Numbered from the stretch's first letter, positions 38,085-48,798 are shown. The stretch: DNA of 64,000 nucleotides from Devosia sp. FKR38 (GCF_005222805.1 NZ_STGC01000005.1:1526456-1590455); one strand, 5' to 3'. Notes: generated by a model from the sequence alone, not told the origin. A program made the numbers and translations.

Positions 38085-39440
38085 GTGACCTCGGGCGAGA
38101 CCTTTCGCTCCATGCTGCTGGTGACGGCTGTGCTCGTCATTGTGCTCAGCATTGCCGGTCTGTTTGCCTATAACCGCATTTCGAGCGCCCTGACCGAGCA
38201 GCTGCGTGCCAGCGTGGCAGAGGACTTTGTGCTGATGCAGGATGCCGAGCAGCGGGCGGGCGAATTGGGCCTGGCGCAGTTCATCACCTGGGCCAGCGCC
38301 ACCCGCGCCGCGCCCAGCTTTGCCTTTGGCCTGTTCACCCAGGGCGGCGTCGCTGTCGCCGGCAATATCGCCACCGCACCCGCTTTCACCGGCTGGGGCA
38401 CCATCACCCTCCCCGCCACGGCAACCGAGCCGGCCCGCGCCATGCTGGCCCGTGCCGGCATGATCGGCGACCATATCGTGGTGGTCGCGGGCGCCAATGA
38501 GGCGGCCAGCCAGGTGGGCGAGGCCGTGCTGGGCACGCTGACGCTGGCGGGGCTGGTGATTGCCCTGTCCGGCCTTGCTGTCGGCTACATCGCCAGCCAG
38601 AGCGCCTCGCGCAAGCTGCGGCAGCTGGCCCGGACGCTGGAAAGCGTGGCCGGCGGCAATACCGAGGTGCGCCTGCCGATCAGCGACCGCAACGACCAGT
38701 TCGATTTCGTGTCGCGCGAGATCAACGCCTATCTCGACCGGTTGTCCGAACTGATGGCGAGCCTGCGCAACACGGCCATCGCCATCGCCCATGACCTGAA
38801 ATCCCCGCTCAACCGCGTCTCCATCCTGCTGCAGAACGCCGTTGCCGCCCCGCCCGAGGAAACCGCGGGCTATCTCGAACGGGTCGAGGACGAGATGGAG
38901 GGGCTCAAGGCGACGCTCGACACCATCCTGCGCATCTCGCGCATCGAGGCCTCGGACGACACCTCAGCCTTTGCCCCCTTCGACATGGGCGCCATGCTGG
39001 CCGATCTGGCGCAGACCTTTGCGCCGGTGATGGAAGACCAGCAGCAGACTATCGCCTATATGGCGCCCAGCGGGCCGGTGTCCCCCGCCTTCGGCGACCG
39101 CCGCATGCTGCAGCAATTGCTGGTCAATTTGATCGAGAATGCCGCCCGCTATGCAGGTCCGGGCGCGGCCATCACCCTGGGCCTTGCCGAAGGCCACAGC
39201 GCGCCGGTGGTGTGGGTCAGCGACAGCGGCCCCGGCATTCCGGCCGAGCAGCGCGACAGCGTGTTCGCGCCCTTCTACCGCATGAATGCCGAGCGCGACG
39301 AACGCGGCACCGGGCTGGGGCTGGCCATGGTCAAGGCCATCGCCGCCCGCCACCGCGCCGGCATCGTGCTTGAGGATGCCAATCCGGGCCTGACCGCTCG
39401 CCTGACGCTGCTGCCGCAAGCGGCCTTTTCCCGGGCCTGA
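38085..39440 (+). CDS. Sensor histidine kinase
   Basis: 451 residues from a GTG at 38085, one base after the regulator's stop; an ATG at 38025 would overlap the regulator by 59 bases. Two membrane helices (about residues 10-30 and 147-168) flank a short periplasmic loop of about 115 residues. A HAMP segment, the H-box IAIAHDLKSPLNRV (His236) and the ATPase N- and G-boxes (LVNLIENAARYAG, GTGLGLAMVK) follow. It should phosphorylate the adjacent regulator. The start is the uncertain part. Confidence 0.9.
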   Translation: MTSGETFRSMLLVTAVLVIVLSIAGLFAYNRISSALTEQLRASVAEDFVLMQDAEQRAGELGLAQFITWASATRAAPSFAFGLFTQGGVAVAGNIATAPAFTGWGTITLPATATEPARAMLARAGMIGDHIVVVAGANEAASQVGEAVLGTLTLAGLVIALSGLAVGYIASQSASRKLRQLARTLESVAGGNTEVRLPISDRNDQFDFVSREINAYLDRLSELMASLRNTAIAIAHDLKSPLNRVSILLQNAVAAPPEETAGYLERVEDEMEGLKATLDTILRISRIEASDDTSAFAPFDMGAMLADLAQTFAPVMEDQQQTIAYMAPSGPVSPAFGDRRMLQQLLVNLIENAARYAGPGAAITLGLAEGHSAPVVWVSDSGPGIPAEQRDSVFAPFYRMNAERDERGTGLGLAMVKAIAARHRAGIVLEDANPGLTARLTLLPQAAFSRA

Positions 39441-39600
39441 CCGAGCCAAAGTCCTGCGCAGGGCGACAAAAGTGCGGCGCGCCGATTGCGTGATCCATAT
39501 CAACGGCTATGATGCGAATGACTGTTGGAGGACGGTCGCTCTCCCATCACACCGTGCCCGCCGCCTCACGCGCGCCGCACCATCGCGAAAAGACAGCCCC

Positions 39601-41580
39601 ATGGCCACCACCTGGACCGCGGACAACGGCAACGGCACGTTCACCAACCCGTTGTTCTACGAGGAGTTTTCCGACCCCGACATCATCCGGGTCGGCAGCG
39701 ACTTCTATATGACCGGCACCACCATGCACACCATGCCGGGCCTGCCGGTGTTGCATTCGACCGATCTGGTGAACTGGACGCTGCTGGGCTATGCGCTCGA
39801 TCAGCTCGACCTCGGGCCCGAATTCCGGCTGGAGGGCGGCGAAATCTATGGCCAGGGCATCTGGGCGCCCTGCATCCGCTATCGCGATGGCCAGTTCTAC
39901 ATCTTCTCCAACGTCAACAAGCAGAAGACGCAGATATTCACCGCCAGCGATCCGCGCGGCCCCTGGCAGCACAGCGAAGCCAGCTACAATTACCATGACC
40001 TGACGGTGTTTTTTGACGACGATGGCCGCGCCTATGTTGTCTGGGGCTATCGCAATCTCAAGATCGCCGAACTTGACCCAACGCTGCACCATGTGCTGCC
40101 CGGCACCGAGCGCGACCTGACGCCACCGGACAGCCTGATGGGCGAAGGCGCCCATTTCTATAAGGTCAACGGCACATATCTGATCACCAGCGCCTGGTTC
40201 GTCGGCCGCATGCGCATGCCCTGCGCCCGGGCCGAGCATCTCGATGGCCCCTGGGAGGTCAATCCGGCGATCTCGATCGATGAGGACTTTGGCCTCGTCG
40301 ACGGCCACAAGATCAAGGGGGCCGGCATTCCCTTCACGCCCGAGCCACCCTTTGAAATCGTGCCGCCCAACCCCGGCAACAATGGCCGCCTCAACCTGCA
40401 CCAGGGCGGCATTGTTGACACGCCCGACGGGCAATGGTGGGGCTGGTCCATGATGGACTATAACGCGCTGGGCCGGCTCACTTGCCTCTCGCCGATCACC
40501 TGGCAGGATGGCTGGCCCTATTTCGGCCTGCCCGGCAACCTGGGCCGCACCCCGCGCACCTGGGTCAAGCCCGCCGTGCCCGAGACCGCCATTGCCGTGC
40601 CCTGGCCACAGCGCAGCGATGATTTCGACGCGACCGAGTTGAACCCGCTCTGGCAATGGAACCATGTGCCGGTGGCGGACAAATGGTCGCTCACCAAGCG
40701 GCCTGGCTACCTGCGGCTGCACACAATGCCCGCCAAGGACTTCTGGTCGGCCCGCAACAGCCTGACCCAGCGCGCTATCGGCCCACGCTCCATAGCGACC
40801 GCACAACTCGATGCGTCAGGACTGGCGGTAGGCGACGTGGCGGGTCTCGCGCTACTCGGCATGCCCTGGCGCTGGGCGGGCCTGGCCCGCACCACCACCG
40901 GCTTTGAAATCCGGCACTTTGACTATCAGACCGGCGAAACACTGACCCAGGCGACAGAGGCGAGCACTATCTGGTTGCGGGCGGACAGCGACTTTCTCAG
41001 CGAAGAGGCGCAACTTCTGGTCTCGATCGATGGCGCGCACTTTGCGCCCATCGGTCCCCGCCACATCATGATCTTCCAGCTCAAGACCTTCCAGGGCATC
41101 CGCTATGCGCTGTTTGCCTATAACGCCCAGGGTCAGGCCGGTGGCCACGCCGATTTCGACAGCTTCACCCTCGACGAGCCGCATCCGCGCGGCCTGATGC
41201 AGCCCATTCCGGCCGGGGCCAGCGGCACGCTGGTGCTGGCGCAAGACCCAAGCGTCGGGCTGGCGGTGGACGTCGGTACCGTAGTGGCCGGCCCGCCGAT
41301 GACGCTCAGTGTCGAGGCCGTCGCGCTGGGCCGCGTGATCCTCCGCCATGCCGATGGTCCGCTGTCAGTGACGGCAGGCGGCGTGGTGAGCCTGGGCGGG
41401 CTGACCGGCAGTGCCACCGAATTCCAATGGATGGAGACGCCGACCGGCGAGATCATCCTGATGTCGCTCGTCACTCACCGCTATCTGCACATCCATGCCG
41501 ATGGCATGGTGCGCGCCGACAGCCCCGGGCCCCGGCCCGATGGGTTGGACGGCGTTCGTTTCCGTTTTATCGTCAGCTGA
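39601..41580 (+). CDS. GH43-family glycosidase (xylosidase/arabinofuranosidase type)
   Basis: 659 residues from the ATG at 39601. The N-terminal five-bladed beta-propeller carries the GH43 acid triad: Asp25 (EEFSDPDIIRVG), Asp133 (NYHDLTVFFDDDG) and Glu182 (LMGEGAHFYKVNG). A beta-sandwich from about 340 to 530 resembles the GH43_C2 module, and a further beta-rich domain of about 120 residues ends the protein. With no signal peptide, it probably acts on imported pentose oligosaccharides. Xylose release would fit the XylFGH importer 15 kb away. Followed at 44 bases by the phosphotriesterase-like gene. Confidence 0.88.
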   Translation: MATTWTADNGNGTFTNPLFYEEFSDPDIIRVGSDFYMTGTTMHTMPGLPVLHSTDLVNWTLLGYALDQLDLGPEFRLEGGEIYGQGIWAPCIRYRDGQFYIFSNVNKQKTQIFTASDPRGPWQHSEASYNYHDLTVFFDDDGRAYVVWGYRNLKIAELDPTLHHVLPGTERDLTPPDSLMGEGAHFYKVNGTYLITSAWFVGRMRMPCARAEHLDGPWEVNPAISIDEDFGLVDGHKIKGAGIPFTPEPPFEIVPPNPGNNGRLNLHQGGIVDTPDGQWWGWSMMDYNALGRLTCLSPITWQDGWPYFGLPGNLGRTPRTWVKPAVPETAIAVPWPQRSDDFDATELNPLWQWNHVPVADKWSLTKRPGYLRLHTMPAKDFWSARNSLTQRAIGPRSIATAQLDASGLAVGDVAGLALLGMPWRWAGLARTTTGFEIRHFDYQTGETLTQATEASTIWLRADSDFLSEEAQLLVSIDGAHFAPIGPRHIMIFQLKTFQGIRYALFAYNAQGQAGGHADFDSFTLDEPHPRGLMQPIPAGASGTLVLAQDPSVGLAVDVGTVVAGPPMTLSVEAVALGRVILRHADGPLSVTAGGVVSLGGLTGSATEFQWMETPTGEIILMSLVTHRYLHIHADGMVRADSPGPRPDGLDGVRFRFIVS

Positions 41581-41624
41581 TTGTCCGCAATCCTGGCCCC
41601 GCAACCCAAGCCGCGAGAAGATCG

Positions 41625-42542
41625 ATGACCTATCTCTACACCACCCTGGGCAAGCGCAGTGCCGACCAGTTCGGGATGATCCTGCCGCATGAACATGTGT
41701 TCGTGGACCTGCGCACGCCCGACCAGCCGGGCTATGCCGAGGCCGACGAGGCCGAAGTGCTGGCGCTGATGGTGCCCGAGATCGAGGCCATCAAGGCGCT
41801 GGGCGTCACGGCGCTGGTGGAATGCTCCACCGGCGGCGTCGGACGCCGCGCCGACATGGACATCGCGGTGAGCCTCGCCACCAATTTCCCCATCGTCGTG
41901 CCGACCGGCAATTATCGCGAACCCTGGATTCCGGACTGGGTGCGCGAGGCCAGCGAGGCCGAATTGGGCGACTGGATGCTGGGCGAACTCACCGATGGCA
42001 TGGACGAGACGGGCGTGCCGGCCGGCTGGATCAAGATCAGCGCCGGGGATGACGGCATCACCCCGCTCGAGACCCGCATCCTGCGCGCCGCCGTGCGCGC
42101 CTCCAAGGCCACCGGGGCCCTGATCGGCAGCCACACCATCCGTGGACGGGTGGTGATGGACCAGCTCGATATCATCGCCGCCGAGGGCGGTGCCATCGAT
42201 CGTTTTGTCTCCATCCACACCCATGCCGAGCCCGATTTCGGGCTGCACAAGGCCATCGCGGCACGCGGCGCCTGGATCGAATATGACAATATTGGCGCCG
42301 TGCCGGTGGCCGAGAGTGCGGCGTTGATTGTCCGCGCGCTTGAGGCGGGGCTCGGGCCGCAATTGCTGATCAGCCATGACCGCGGCTGGTTCGACCCCGC
42401 CCTGCCCGGCGGCGGAACGCCCAAGCCCTATACTGTGGTCAGCACCGAGCTCATTCCGGAACTCCTGGCCCACGGCGTGACGCAGGAGACCATCGTGCAA
42501 CTGACTCACGCCAACCCGTTCCGGGCCTTTTCGCGGCCCTGA
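41625..42542 (+). CDS. Phosphotriesterase-family metal hydrolase
   Basis: 305 residues from the ATG at 41625. This is a TIM barrel with a binuclear metal site: His22 and His24 (LPHEHVF), bridging Lys137 (AGWIKISAG), His170 (LIGSHT), His198 or His200 (SIHTHAE) and Asp252 (LISHDRGWF). Family members hydrolyse lactones, phosphotriesters or sugar esters, and true substrates are often unknown. Co-transcription with a GH43 glycosidase suggests a sugar lactone or acylated sugar. It ends 2 bases from the convergent cydC stop. Confidence 0.85.
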   Translation: MTYLYTTLGKRSADQFGMILPHEHVFVDLRTPDQPGYAEADEAEVLALMVPEIEAIKALGVTALVECSTGGVGRRADMDIAVSLATNFPIVVPTGNYREPWIPDWVREASEAELGDWMLGELTDGMDETGVPAGWIKISAGDDGITPLETRILRAAVRASKATGALIGSHTIRGRVVMDQLDIIAAEGGAIDRFVSIHTHAEPDFGLHKAIAARGAWIEYDNIGAVPVAESAALIVRALEAGLGPQLLISHDRGWFDPALPGGGTPKPYTVVSTELIPELLAHGVTQETIVQLTHANPFRAFSRP

Positions 42543-42544
42543 CC

Positions 42545-44212
42545 TCAGGCTGGACGGACGGCGTCCGCCATGATGCGTCCTGCCCGAAGGGTCAGGACGC
42601 GGAAGCCGGTCGCCGTCACATCGGCATGGGTGATGACCAAAGCGGTGCGCCCGGCAGTGAGCCGGGGCACATCGGCGAGGAAATCGGCCTCTGCCTGCGG
42701 GTCGAGCCCGGTGGTCGGCTCGTCCAGCACCACAACCGGCGCCTGCGACAGCAGCGTGCGGGCAAGGCAAATGCGTCGAGCCTGGCCGGCCGAGAGGCTT
42801 TGCCCGCCCTCGCCCAGCACGGCATCAAGCCCACGCGGCAGGCTGCGGATGGCCTCGCCCAGCCGCACCGCATCGAGCACCGCCCAGAGCGCGGCATCAT
42901 CGGCATCGGAACGACCGATGCGGAGATTGTTGCGCACGGAGTCGTGGAACACCGGCGCGTCCTGCGTCATCAGGGCCACATGCTGGCGCAGCGCCGCCAG
43001 CGGGATCTGGCGGCTGTCGACGCCGCCGACCACAATGGCGCCGGCCTGTGGCTGCAACAGCCCGACGAGCAATTGCGCCACGGTGGACTTGCCCGCCCCG
43101 CTGGGGCCGCGCAGGGCGACGCATTCGCCTTCGGCAAGGGCAAAGTCGAGCCCGTCGAGCACCTTGGCGCGCGCATCATAGAAGAAATCGACACCCTGGA
43201 ACGAGAGGCCAGCACCGGCATCGAGCGGCACGGGCAAGCTGGGTTCCGCAACGCTCGGCCCGCTACCGGCCACATCCACCAGCCGCTCGGCCGCCGCAAT
43301 CGAGCCGGCCAGCCGGCCCGCACTGCGCACCAGCACGGCCGAGACTTCAAAGCTCGCCATGACCGCCAGCACCAGGCCCACCAGAATAGGCCCATCCATG
43401 CGCGCCTGGGCGACCGCATCAATGCCCGCGACCAGCGTGCCAATCACGATGACCACCGAGATCATCTGCACGGCTGCTGCGGCCAGACTGCCCAGCCGGC
43501 CCAGCCGCTGCTTGACCGTCGACAGGCCCTCGGCCTGCGTGGCAATCCGCGCTGAGGTTTCCTCCAGCGCACCAAAGAGGGCGAGGTCGCGATGCCCGTC
43601 GAGGCTTTCCAGAATGGTGGTCCGCAATTGGGCGCTGGCACGGGCGGTCTGGTTGCCCAGCTTGCGCGAGAGCTGCACCAGCCCGACCGGCACCGCCACG
43701 GTGGCCAGCAAAAAGCCGATGGCATAGACCGGCGCCGCCGCCGGCAGCAGCACGACCAGCAGCAGGCTCATGCCGATGCCGGTGATGACAGCCACAGCGA
43801 TCGGCCCCAGGGCAACCAGAAAAACCGTATCCAGCGCGTCGAGATCGGCCACCAAGCGGCTGACCAGATCGCCGCGCCCGATCGACACCGGCAGCGGCAA
43901 CCGCGCAAACATGCGGCCAAACAGCCAGCGACGCAGGTCTGACAGCGCTCGCAAGGTAGCGCCATGCCCGGTGAGCTTCTCGAAATAGCGCGACAGAATG
44001 CGCACGAAGGAGAGGCCACGCACCCCGGCCGATGGACCAAAGAGGTTGAACGCCACCCCAGCGGTCGACAGCGCCGCCGCCGTCAGGAACCAGCCCGACA
44101 GACCCAACAGGCCAATGCCGGCCGCAACCGTGATCGTGGTCAGCACAATGGTGAGCAGGAACAGCCCGCGCACCGGGCGGAAGGCCGGGAAGAAGCTCAG
44201 GAGCGCTTTCAT
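42545..44212 (-). CDS. cydC: Thiol reductant ABC exporter subunit CydC
   Basis: 555 residues. An N-terminal six-helix exporter domain (GLLGLSGWFLTAAALSTAGV) is followed by an ATPase with GPSGAGKST, LSAGQARRICLARTLL and VVLDEPTTGLD. CydDC exports glutathione and cysteine and is needed to assemble cytochrome bd. It overlaps cydD by 4 bases and is encoded next to cydABX, which supports the assignment over other ABC exporters. Confidence 0.93.
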   Translation of the reverse strand: MKALLSFFPAFRPVRGLFLLTIVLTTITVAAGIGLLGLSGWFLTAAALSTAGVAFNLFGPSAGVRGLSFVRILSRYFEKLTGHGATLRALSDLRRWLFGRMFARLPLPVSIGRGDLVSRLVADLDALDTVFLVALGPIAVAVITGIGMSLLLVVLLPAAAPVYAIGFLLATVAVPVGLVQLSRKLGNQTARASAQLRTTILESLDGHRDLALFGALEETSARIATQAEGLSTVKQRLGRLGSLAAAAVQMISVVIVIGTLVAGIDAVAQARMDGPILVGLVLAVMASFEVSAVLVRSAGRLAGSIAAAERLVDVAGSGPSVAEPSLPVPLDAGAGLSFQGVDFFYDARAKVLDGLDFALAEGECVALRGPSGAGKSTVAQLLVGLLQPQAGAIVVGGVDSRQIPLAALRQHVALMTQDAPVFHDSVRNNLRIGRSDADDAALWAVLDAVRLGEAIRSLPRGLDAVLGEGGQSLSAGQARRICLARTLLSQAPVVVLDEPTTGLDPQAEADFLADVPRLTAGRTALVITHADVTATGFRVLTLRAGRIMADAVRPA

Positions 44213-45924
44213 GCTGCGCTCCTCCGTCCGGCGGGTGGCAGCTTGGGCACTGGCATGGGCAACAATTGGCCATCGACCAGCCGGAAGCAGCGATCCATCC
44301 GCGCCGCCACCGCATCGGCATGCGTGACCACCACCATGGCGCGGTTGCGCGCAAAACCCATCAGCTCGTCCAGCACGGCCTGCTCGGTCTCGACATCGAG
44401 ATGGGCGGTTGGCTCATCGAGCAGGATCAGCCCGGGCGTGCGCAGATAGAGCCGCGCCAGCGCCACACGCTGCCGTTCGCCGCCCGAGAGGCCCAGGCCC
44501 GTTTCGCCCAGCGGCGTGTTCAGCCCCCCTGGCAGCAGGCTGGCAAAACGACTGACCTGTGCCCGGCGGGCCGCATCATTGAGGCGCAGAGCGTCGGCGG
44601 AGCGATCGCCCAGACCGATATTGTCGGCAATACTGCCGGCAAAGATCAGCGGCCGCTGCCCTACCATGCCGATGATGTCTCGCAGCTGTTCCGGCGGGAT
44701 ATCGTCAAGCTCGCGATCACCCAGCAGCACGCTGCCACGATAGGGACGCAGGCCAGCCAGCGCCTCCAGCAGGGTGGATTTGCCGCTGCCGCTGGGGCCG
44801 ATGATGGCGATGTGTTCGCCCGGCTTGAGCGCGAAGCTGGCGCCACGCACCACGGCGCGGCCATCGGGCGCATCGACTGCGACATCATGCAGCGCCAGGC
44901 CGGTGCCCAGCGCAATGGCCGCGGCAGCCACCGGCACGGGAGACGCCTCGACGATGGCCTCCCCGTCGAACTGTGCCACAATCTCGGCAACAGCAGCCTT
45001 GGCCGTCGCCCGATCATGATAATGCGCCGCCAGCAGGCGCAGCGGCTGATAGACCTCGGGCGCCATCAGCAGGCAGAACAGTCCTGCCTGCAGCGAAAAG
45101 GGCGAGAAGCGCAGATTGACCAGGCCGAGATAGCTCAGGCCGATATAGAGCGCGACGCCGGCAACGCCCAGCGCGGCAAAGAACTCAAGCACTGCCGAGC
45201 TGAGAAAGGCGATCCGCATCACCCCCATGGTGCTCTTGCGCAGCGCCTCGCTGGCGGCGCCGGCCTGCTCGATCTCGGCAGCATCGCGCCCGAACAGCTT
45301 GAGCGTGACCAGCCCGCGCAAGCGATCAGCAAAATAGCCGCTGAGCCGTCCCTGGGCGGCGGCCTGCTGGCGATTGGCCGCCTCGGCGCCCCAGCCGACC
45401 AGCGCCATGAACACTGGAATGAGCGGCGCGGTGATCACGAACAGCAGGGCGACAAACCAGTCCACCGGCAGCACGGCCACGGCGATGGCCACCGGCAGCA
45501 GCGCCGCCTGCACCATGGCGGGCATATAACGCGTCAGATAGCCGTCCAGCGCCTCGACCTGATCCACCAGCGCCGCCGACAGCGCGCCGCTCGAGCGGCT
45601 GGCCGTCCAGATCGGGGCTTTCTGGAACAAGCTCTCGACCAGCGTGCTCCGCAGCCGCGACTTGGTCTGCTCGGCGCTGGCAATGGCCAGCACATCGGCG
45701 CCCAGGCCCAAGGCGACGCGCGCCAGCATCAGTAGAGCCAGATAGACCAGCGGCGCCCCCACCAAGCTCACCGAGAAGCCATCCACCACCGTGCCCTGCA
45801 GCAGATCGGCCAGCAGCCAAGCCTGCGGGATGAGCAGCAGGCCCGAGATCAGCGGCAGTGCCATGGCAGTTCGGCCGGCGGCCGTCGGGGCGGATAGAGT
45901 CCGCAGGGTCAGCAAGGAACGCAT
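44209..45924 (-). CDS. cydD: Thiol reductant ABC exporter subunit CydD
   Basis: 571 residues. A membrane domain (residues 1-310) with CydD-type LSGGE-class exporter features precedes an ATPase with GPSGSGKST, LSGGERQRVALARLYL and ILLDEPTAHLD. It is the heterodimer partner of CydC. It starts 148 bases from cydA on the other strand, sharing the gap that carries the Fnr box. Confidence 0.93.
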   Translation of the reverse strand: MRSLLTLRTLSAPTAAGRTAMALPLISGLLLIPQAWLLADLLQGTVVDGFSVSLVGAPLVYLALLMLARVALGLGADVLAIASAEQTKSRLRSTLVESLFQKAPIWTASRSSGALSAALVDQVEALDGYLTRYMPAMVQAALLPVAIAVAVLPVDWFVALLFVITAPLIPVFMALVGWGAEAANRQQAAAQGRLSGYFADRLRGLVTLKLFGRDAAEIEQAGAASEALRKSTMGVMRIAFLSSAVLEFFAALGVAGVALYIGLSYLGLVNLRFSPFSLQAGLFCLLMAPEVYQPLRLLAAHYHDRATAKAAVAEIVAQFDGEAIVEASPVPVAAAAIALGTGLALHDVAVDAPDGRAVVRGASFALKPGEHIAIIGPSGSGKSTLLEALAGLRPYRGSVLLGDRELDDIPPEQLRDIIGMVGQRPLIFAGSIADNIGLGDRSADALRLNDAARRAQVSRFASLLPGGLNTPLGETGLGLSGGERQRVALARLYLRTPGLILLDEPTAHLDVETEQAVLDELMGFARNRAMVVVTHADAVAARMDRCFRLVDGQLLPMPVPKLPPAGRRSAA

Positions 45925-45987
45925 GGCACCACTACCTAAGGCAAAAAGGGCAATACATCACTCATCGCAGCTATGGGCGATGGAGCA

Positions 45988-46001
45988 TTGATCCATATCA
46001 A
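45988..46001. promoter_or_regulatory. Fnr/FixK-type box between cydD and cydA
   Basis: TTGATCCATATCAA is a perfect match to the TTGAT-N4-ATCAA consensus of Fnr-family activators. Its centre is 78.5 bases before the cydA ATG. If the hexamer TATGCC (46024-46029) serves as the -10 box, the centre lies at -41.5, the class II activator position. The palindrome could also serve cydDC. Confidence 0.85.
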
Positions 46002-46072
46002 GGGCCTTCTACGCGTGCGGGCCTATGCCTGATGGTATCCGGCGCTGTCCGGTCAACCAAAGGTAATGCGAC

Positions 46073-47644
46073 ATGACAGACCCACTCGTCGTCGAACTGT
46101 CGCGGCTGCAATTCGCTGCTACCGCGATGTACCATTTTCTCTTCGTCCCTCTGACGCTGGGACTTTCCATTCTGGTTGCCACCATGGAGAGCGTCTATGT
46201 GATGACCGGTCGCGCCATCTGGCGCAAGGCGACCCTGTTCTGGGGCACCCTGTTCGGTATCAACTTCGCGGTGGGCGTCTCCACCGGTATCGTCATGGAA
46301 TTCCAGTTCGGCATGAACTGGAGCTACTATAGCCACTATGTCGGCGACGTCTTCGGGGCCCCGCTGGCTATCGAGGGCCTGATGGCCTTCTTCCTGGAAG
46401 CCACATTCATCGGCCTGTTCTTCTTCGGCTGGGACCGGTTGCGCCCGGTGGCGCACCTGACCGTCACCTGGCTGATGGCTCTGGGCGCCAATTTCTCCGC
46501 GCTCTGGATCCTGATCGCCAACGGCTGGATACAGAACCCGGTGGGCTCCGCCTTCAACCCCGACACCATGCGCATGGAAGTCACCGACTTCATGGCTGTG
46601 CTGTTCAATCCCACCGCGCAGGCCAAATTCGTGCACACGGTCAGCGCCGGCTATGTGACCGGCGCGGTTTTCGTGCTGGCCATCAGCGCCTTCTACCTGC
46701 TGAACGAGCGCCATGTGGAAATGGCCAAGCGCTCGATGGTGGTCGCAGCCAGCTTCGGCCTCGCCGCGGCCCTGTCGGTGGTCGTGCTGGGCGATGAGTC
46801 CGGCTATGTCGCCACAGAACACCAGAAGATGAAGATCGCCGCCATGGAGGCGATGTATGAGACCGAGCCGGCCCCGGCCGCGCTGACGCTGTTTGCCATC
46901 CCCGGCGCCGATGGTCGGCCCACCTACGAGGTGAAATTCCCCTTTATCCTGGGCCTGATCACCACGCGCTCGCTTGACCGCGACCTGCCGGGCATCACCG
47001 AACTGACCGAGATCGCTGCCGGCCGGATCGCCAATGGCATCAACGCCTACAAGGCGCTTGAGGTCATCAAGCAGGACAAGACCAATGCCGCCGCCCGGGC
47101 GGAATTTGCCGCCACCCAGGCCGACCTCGGCTATGCCCTGCTCCTCAAGAAGTATCGCCCGGACGTCGAGAACGCCACTGGCGAGGAGATTGCCCAGGCC
47201 GCGCTCGACACCGTCCCCGATGTCTGGCCCCTGTTCTGGAGCTTCCGCCTGATGGTGGGTATCGGCTTCTTCTTCATCGCCTTCTTCGGCCTGTGGTTCT
47301 GGAAGGCCTCGCGGCACACGCTGACATCCAGCCCGCTGCTGCTGCGGATCGGCCTGTTCACCCTGCCCCTGCCCTGGCTGGCCGCCGAGGCCGGCTGGCT
47401 GATCGCCGAATATGGCCGTCAGCCCTGGGCGGTTGAAGGGGTTCTGCCCACTTTCTATGCCGCCTCGGGCCTGCATGTCTGGGATTTGATCATCTCGCTG
47501 GCGTTCTTCGTCACGGTCTACACGGTGCTCGCCATCGTCATGGTCTGGCTGATGCTGCGCGTCGTCAAGCACGGCCCCGCCGAGCGCACGGCGCTCGACA
47601 ATGAGCCAGTTCCCGCAACCGCTTTTCCGGAGCCTGCAGAATGA
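46073..47644 (+). CDS. cydA: Cytochrome bd quinol oxidase subunit I
   Basis: 523 residues. CydA binds hemes b558, b595 and d, and oxidises quinol. His21 in [14 protein letters not shown] is the expected heme ligand. The periplasmic Q-loop is the long form ([19 protein letters not shown] to [16 protein letters not shown]), as in E. coli bd-I rather than the short cyanide-insensitive type. Expected under low oxygen from the Fnr box. Overlaps cydB by 4 bases. Confidence 0.97.
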   Translation: MTDPLVVELSRLQFAATAMYHFLFVPLTLGLSILVATMESVYVMTGRAIWRKATLFWGTLFGINFAVGVSTGIVMEFQFGMNWSYYSHYVGDVFGAPLAIEGLMAFFLEATFIGLFFFGWDRLRPVAHLTVTWLMALGANFSALWILIANGWIQNPVGSAFNPDTMRMEVTDFMAVLFNPTAQAKFVHTVSAGYVTGAVFVLAISAFYLLNERHVEMAKRSMVVAASFGLAAALSVVVLGDESGYVATEHQKMKIAAMEAMYETEPAPAALTLFAIPGADGRPTYEVKFPFILGLITTRSLDRDLPGITELTEIAAGRIANGINAYKALEVIKQDKTNAAARAEFAATQADLGYALLLKKYRPDVENATGEEIAQAALDTVPDVWPLFWSFRLMVGIGFFFIAFFGLWFWKASRHTLTSSPLLLRIGLFTLPLPWLAAEAGWLIAEYGRQPWAVEGVLPTFYAASGLHVWDLIISLAFFVTVYTVLAIVMVWLMLRVVKHGPAERTALDNEPVPATAFPEPAE

Positions 47645-48789
47645 GCGCACTTCCTCTCGACTATGAAACCCTGCGCCTGATCTGGTGGGCGCTGCTCGGC
47701 ACGCTGCTGATCGGCTTTGCCATCATGGGCGGCATGGATCTGGGCATGGGCGCGCTGTTGCCCTTCGTTGCCCGCAATGATGAGGAGCGCCGCGTTATCC
47801 TCAACCTGTCCGGCCCCACCTGGGAAGGCAACCAGGTGTGGCTGGTGCTGGGCGGCGGCGCCATCTTCGCCGCCTGGCCGGCCATCTATGCGGCGAGCTT
47901 TTCGGGCTTCTACATCGCCATGATCGCCATTCTGCTGGCGCTGATCCTGCGGCCCGTGGGCTTCAAGTTCCGCTCCAAGGTCGACAACCCGACCTGGCGG
48001 TCAGTGTGGGACTGGGGCCTGTTCATCGGCGGCTTTGTTCCCTCGGTGGTGTTCGGCGTGGCCGTGGGCAATCTGTTCCTGGGCGCCCCCTTCCGGCTCG
48101 ATGACACGCTGCGGGTCAGCTACGAGGGCAATTTCTTCGGCCTGCTGACGCCCTTTGCCCTGCTGGCCGGTCTGGTGAGTCTCGCCATGCTGCTCACCCA
48201 GGGCGCCAGCGTCATTGCGGCGCGCACCCAGGGCGAGATTGCCGACCGCGCCCGCACCTACGGCCGCTGGGCGGCCCTGGCCACCGCTGTGCTGTTCGTG
48301 CTCGGCGGGGTGATTGCCCTGTATGTGCTCAGCGGCTACCGCATCACCAGCGCCATCGACGTCGGTGGTCCATCCAATCCGCTGGGCAAAACCGTGGTGG
48401 TCGAGGCCGGCGCCTGGGCCAGCAACTATACGACCATGCCCTGGACCATGGCCGCCCCCATTGTTGCGGTGCTGGGAAGCCTGCTGGCCTATGTCGCCCT
48501 GACCATCCGGGCCCATGTGCTGGCCATCCTCGCCTCGAGCCTCGCCATCCTGGGCATTATCGCAACGGCCGGGCTGTCGCTCTATCCGTTCCTGATGCCG
48601 TCCTCGATCGACCCTGTGTCGAGCCTGACGGTATGGGACGCCTCGTCGAGCCAGCTGACCCTGTTCATCATGCTGGGCGTGACGCTGCTCTTCCTGCCCA
48701 TCATCCTGCTCTACACCGCCTGGGTCTTCCGCGTGATGCGCGGCCCGGTGACCACGGCGAGCCTGCACCGCAACCCCAACGCGTATTGA
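47641..48789 (+). CDS. cydB: Cytochrome bd quinol oxidase subunit II
   Basis: 382 residues with about eight membrane helices. It begins [20 protein letters not shown] and has the conserved [19 protein letters not shown] and [20 protein letters not shown] segments. It stabilises the heme-bearing CydA in the inner membrane. It overlaps cydA by 4 bases. Confidence 0.97.
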   Translation: MSALPLDYETLRLIWWALLGTLLIGFAIMGGMDLGMGALLPFVARNDEERRVILNLSGPTWEGNQVWLVLGGGAIFAAWPAIYAASFSGFYIAMIAILLALILRPVGFKFRSKVDNPTWRSVWDWGLFIGGFVPSVVFGVAVGNLFLGAPFRLDDTLRVSYEGNFFGLLTPFALLAGLVSLAMLLTQGASVIAARTQGEIADRARTYGRWAALATAVLFVLGGVIALYVLSGYRITSAIDVGGPSNPLGKTVVVEAGAWASNYTTMPWTMAAPIVAVLGSLLAYVALTIRAHVLAILASSLAILGIIATAGLSLYPFLMPSSIDPVSSLTVWDASSSQLTLFIMLGVTLLFLPIILLYTAWVFRVMRGPVTTASLHRNPNAY

Positions 48790-48798
48790 GAGATCATC

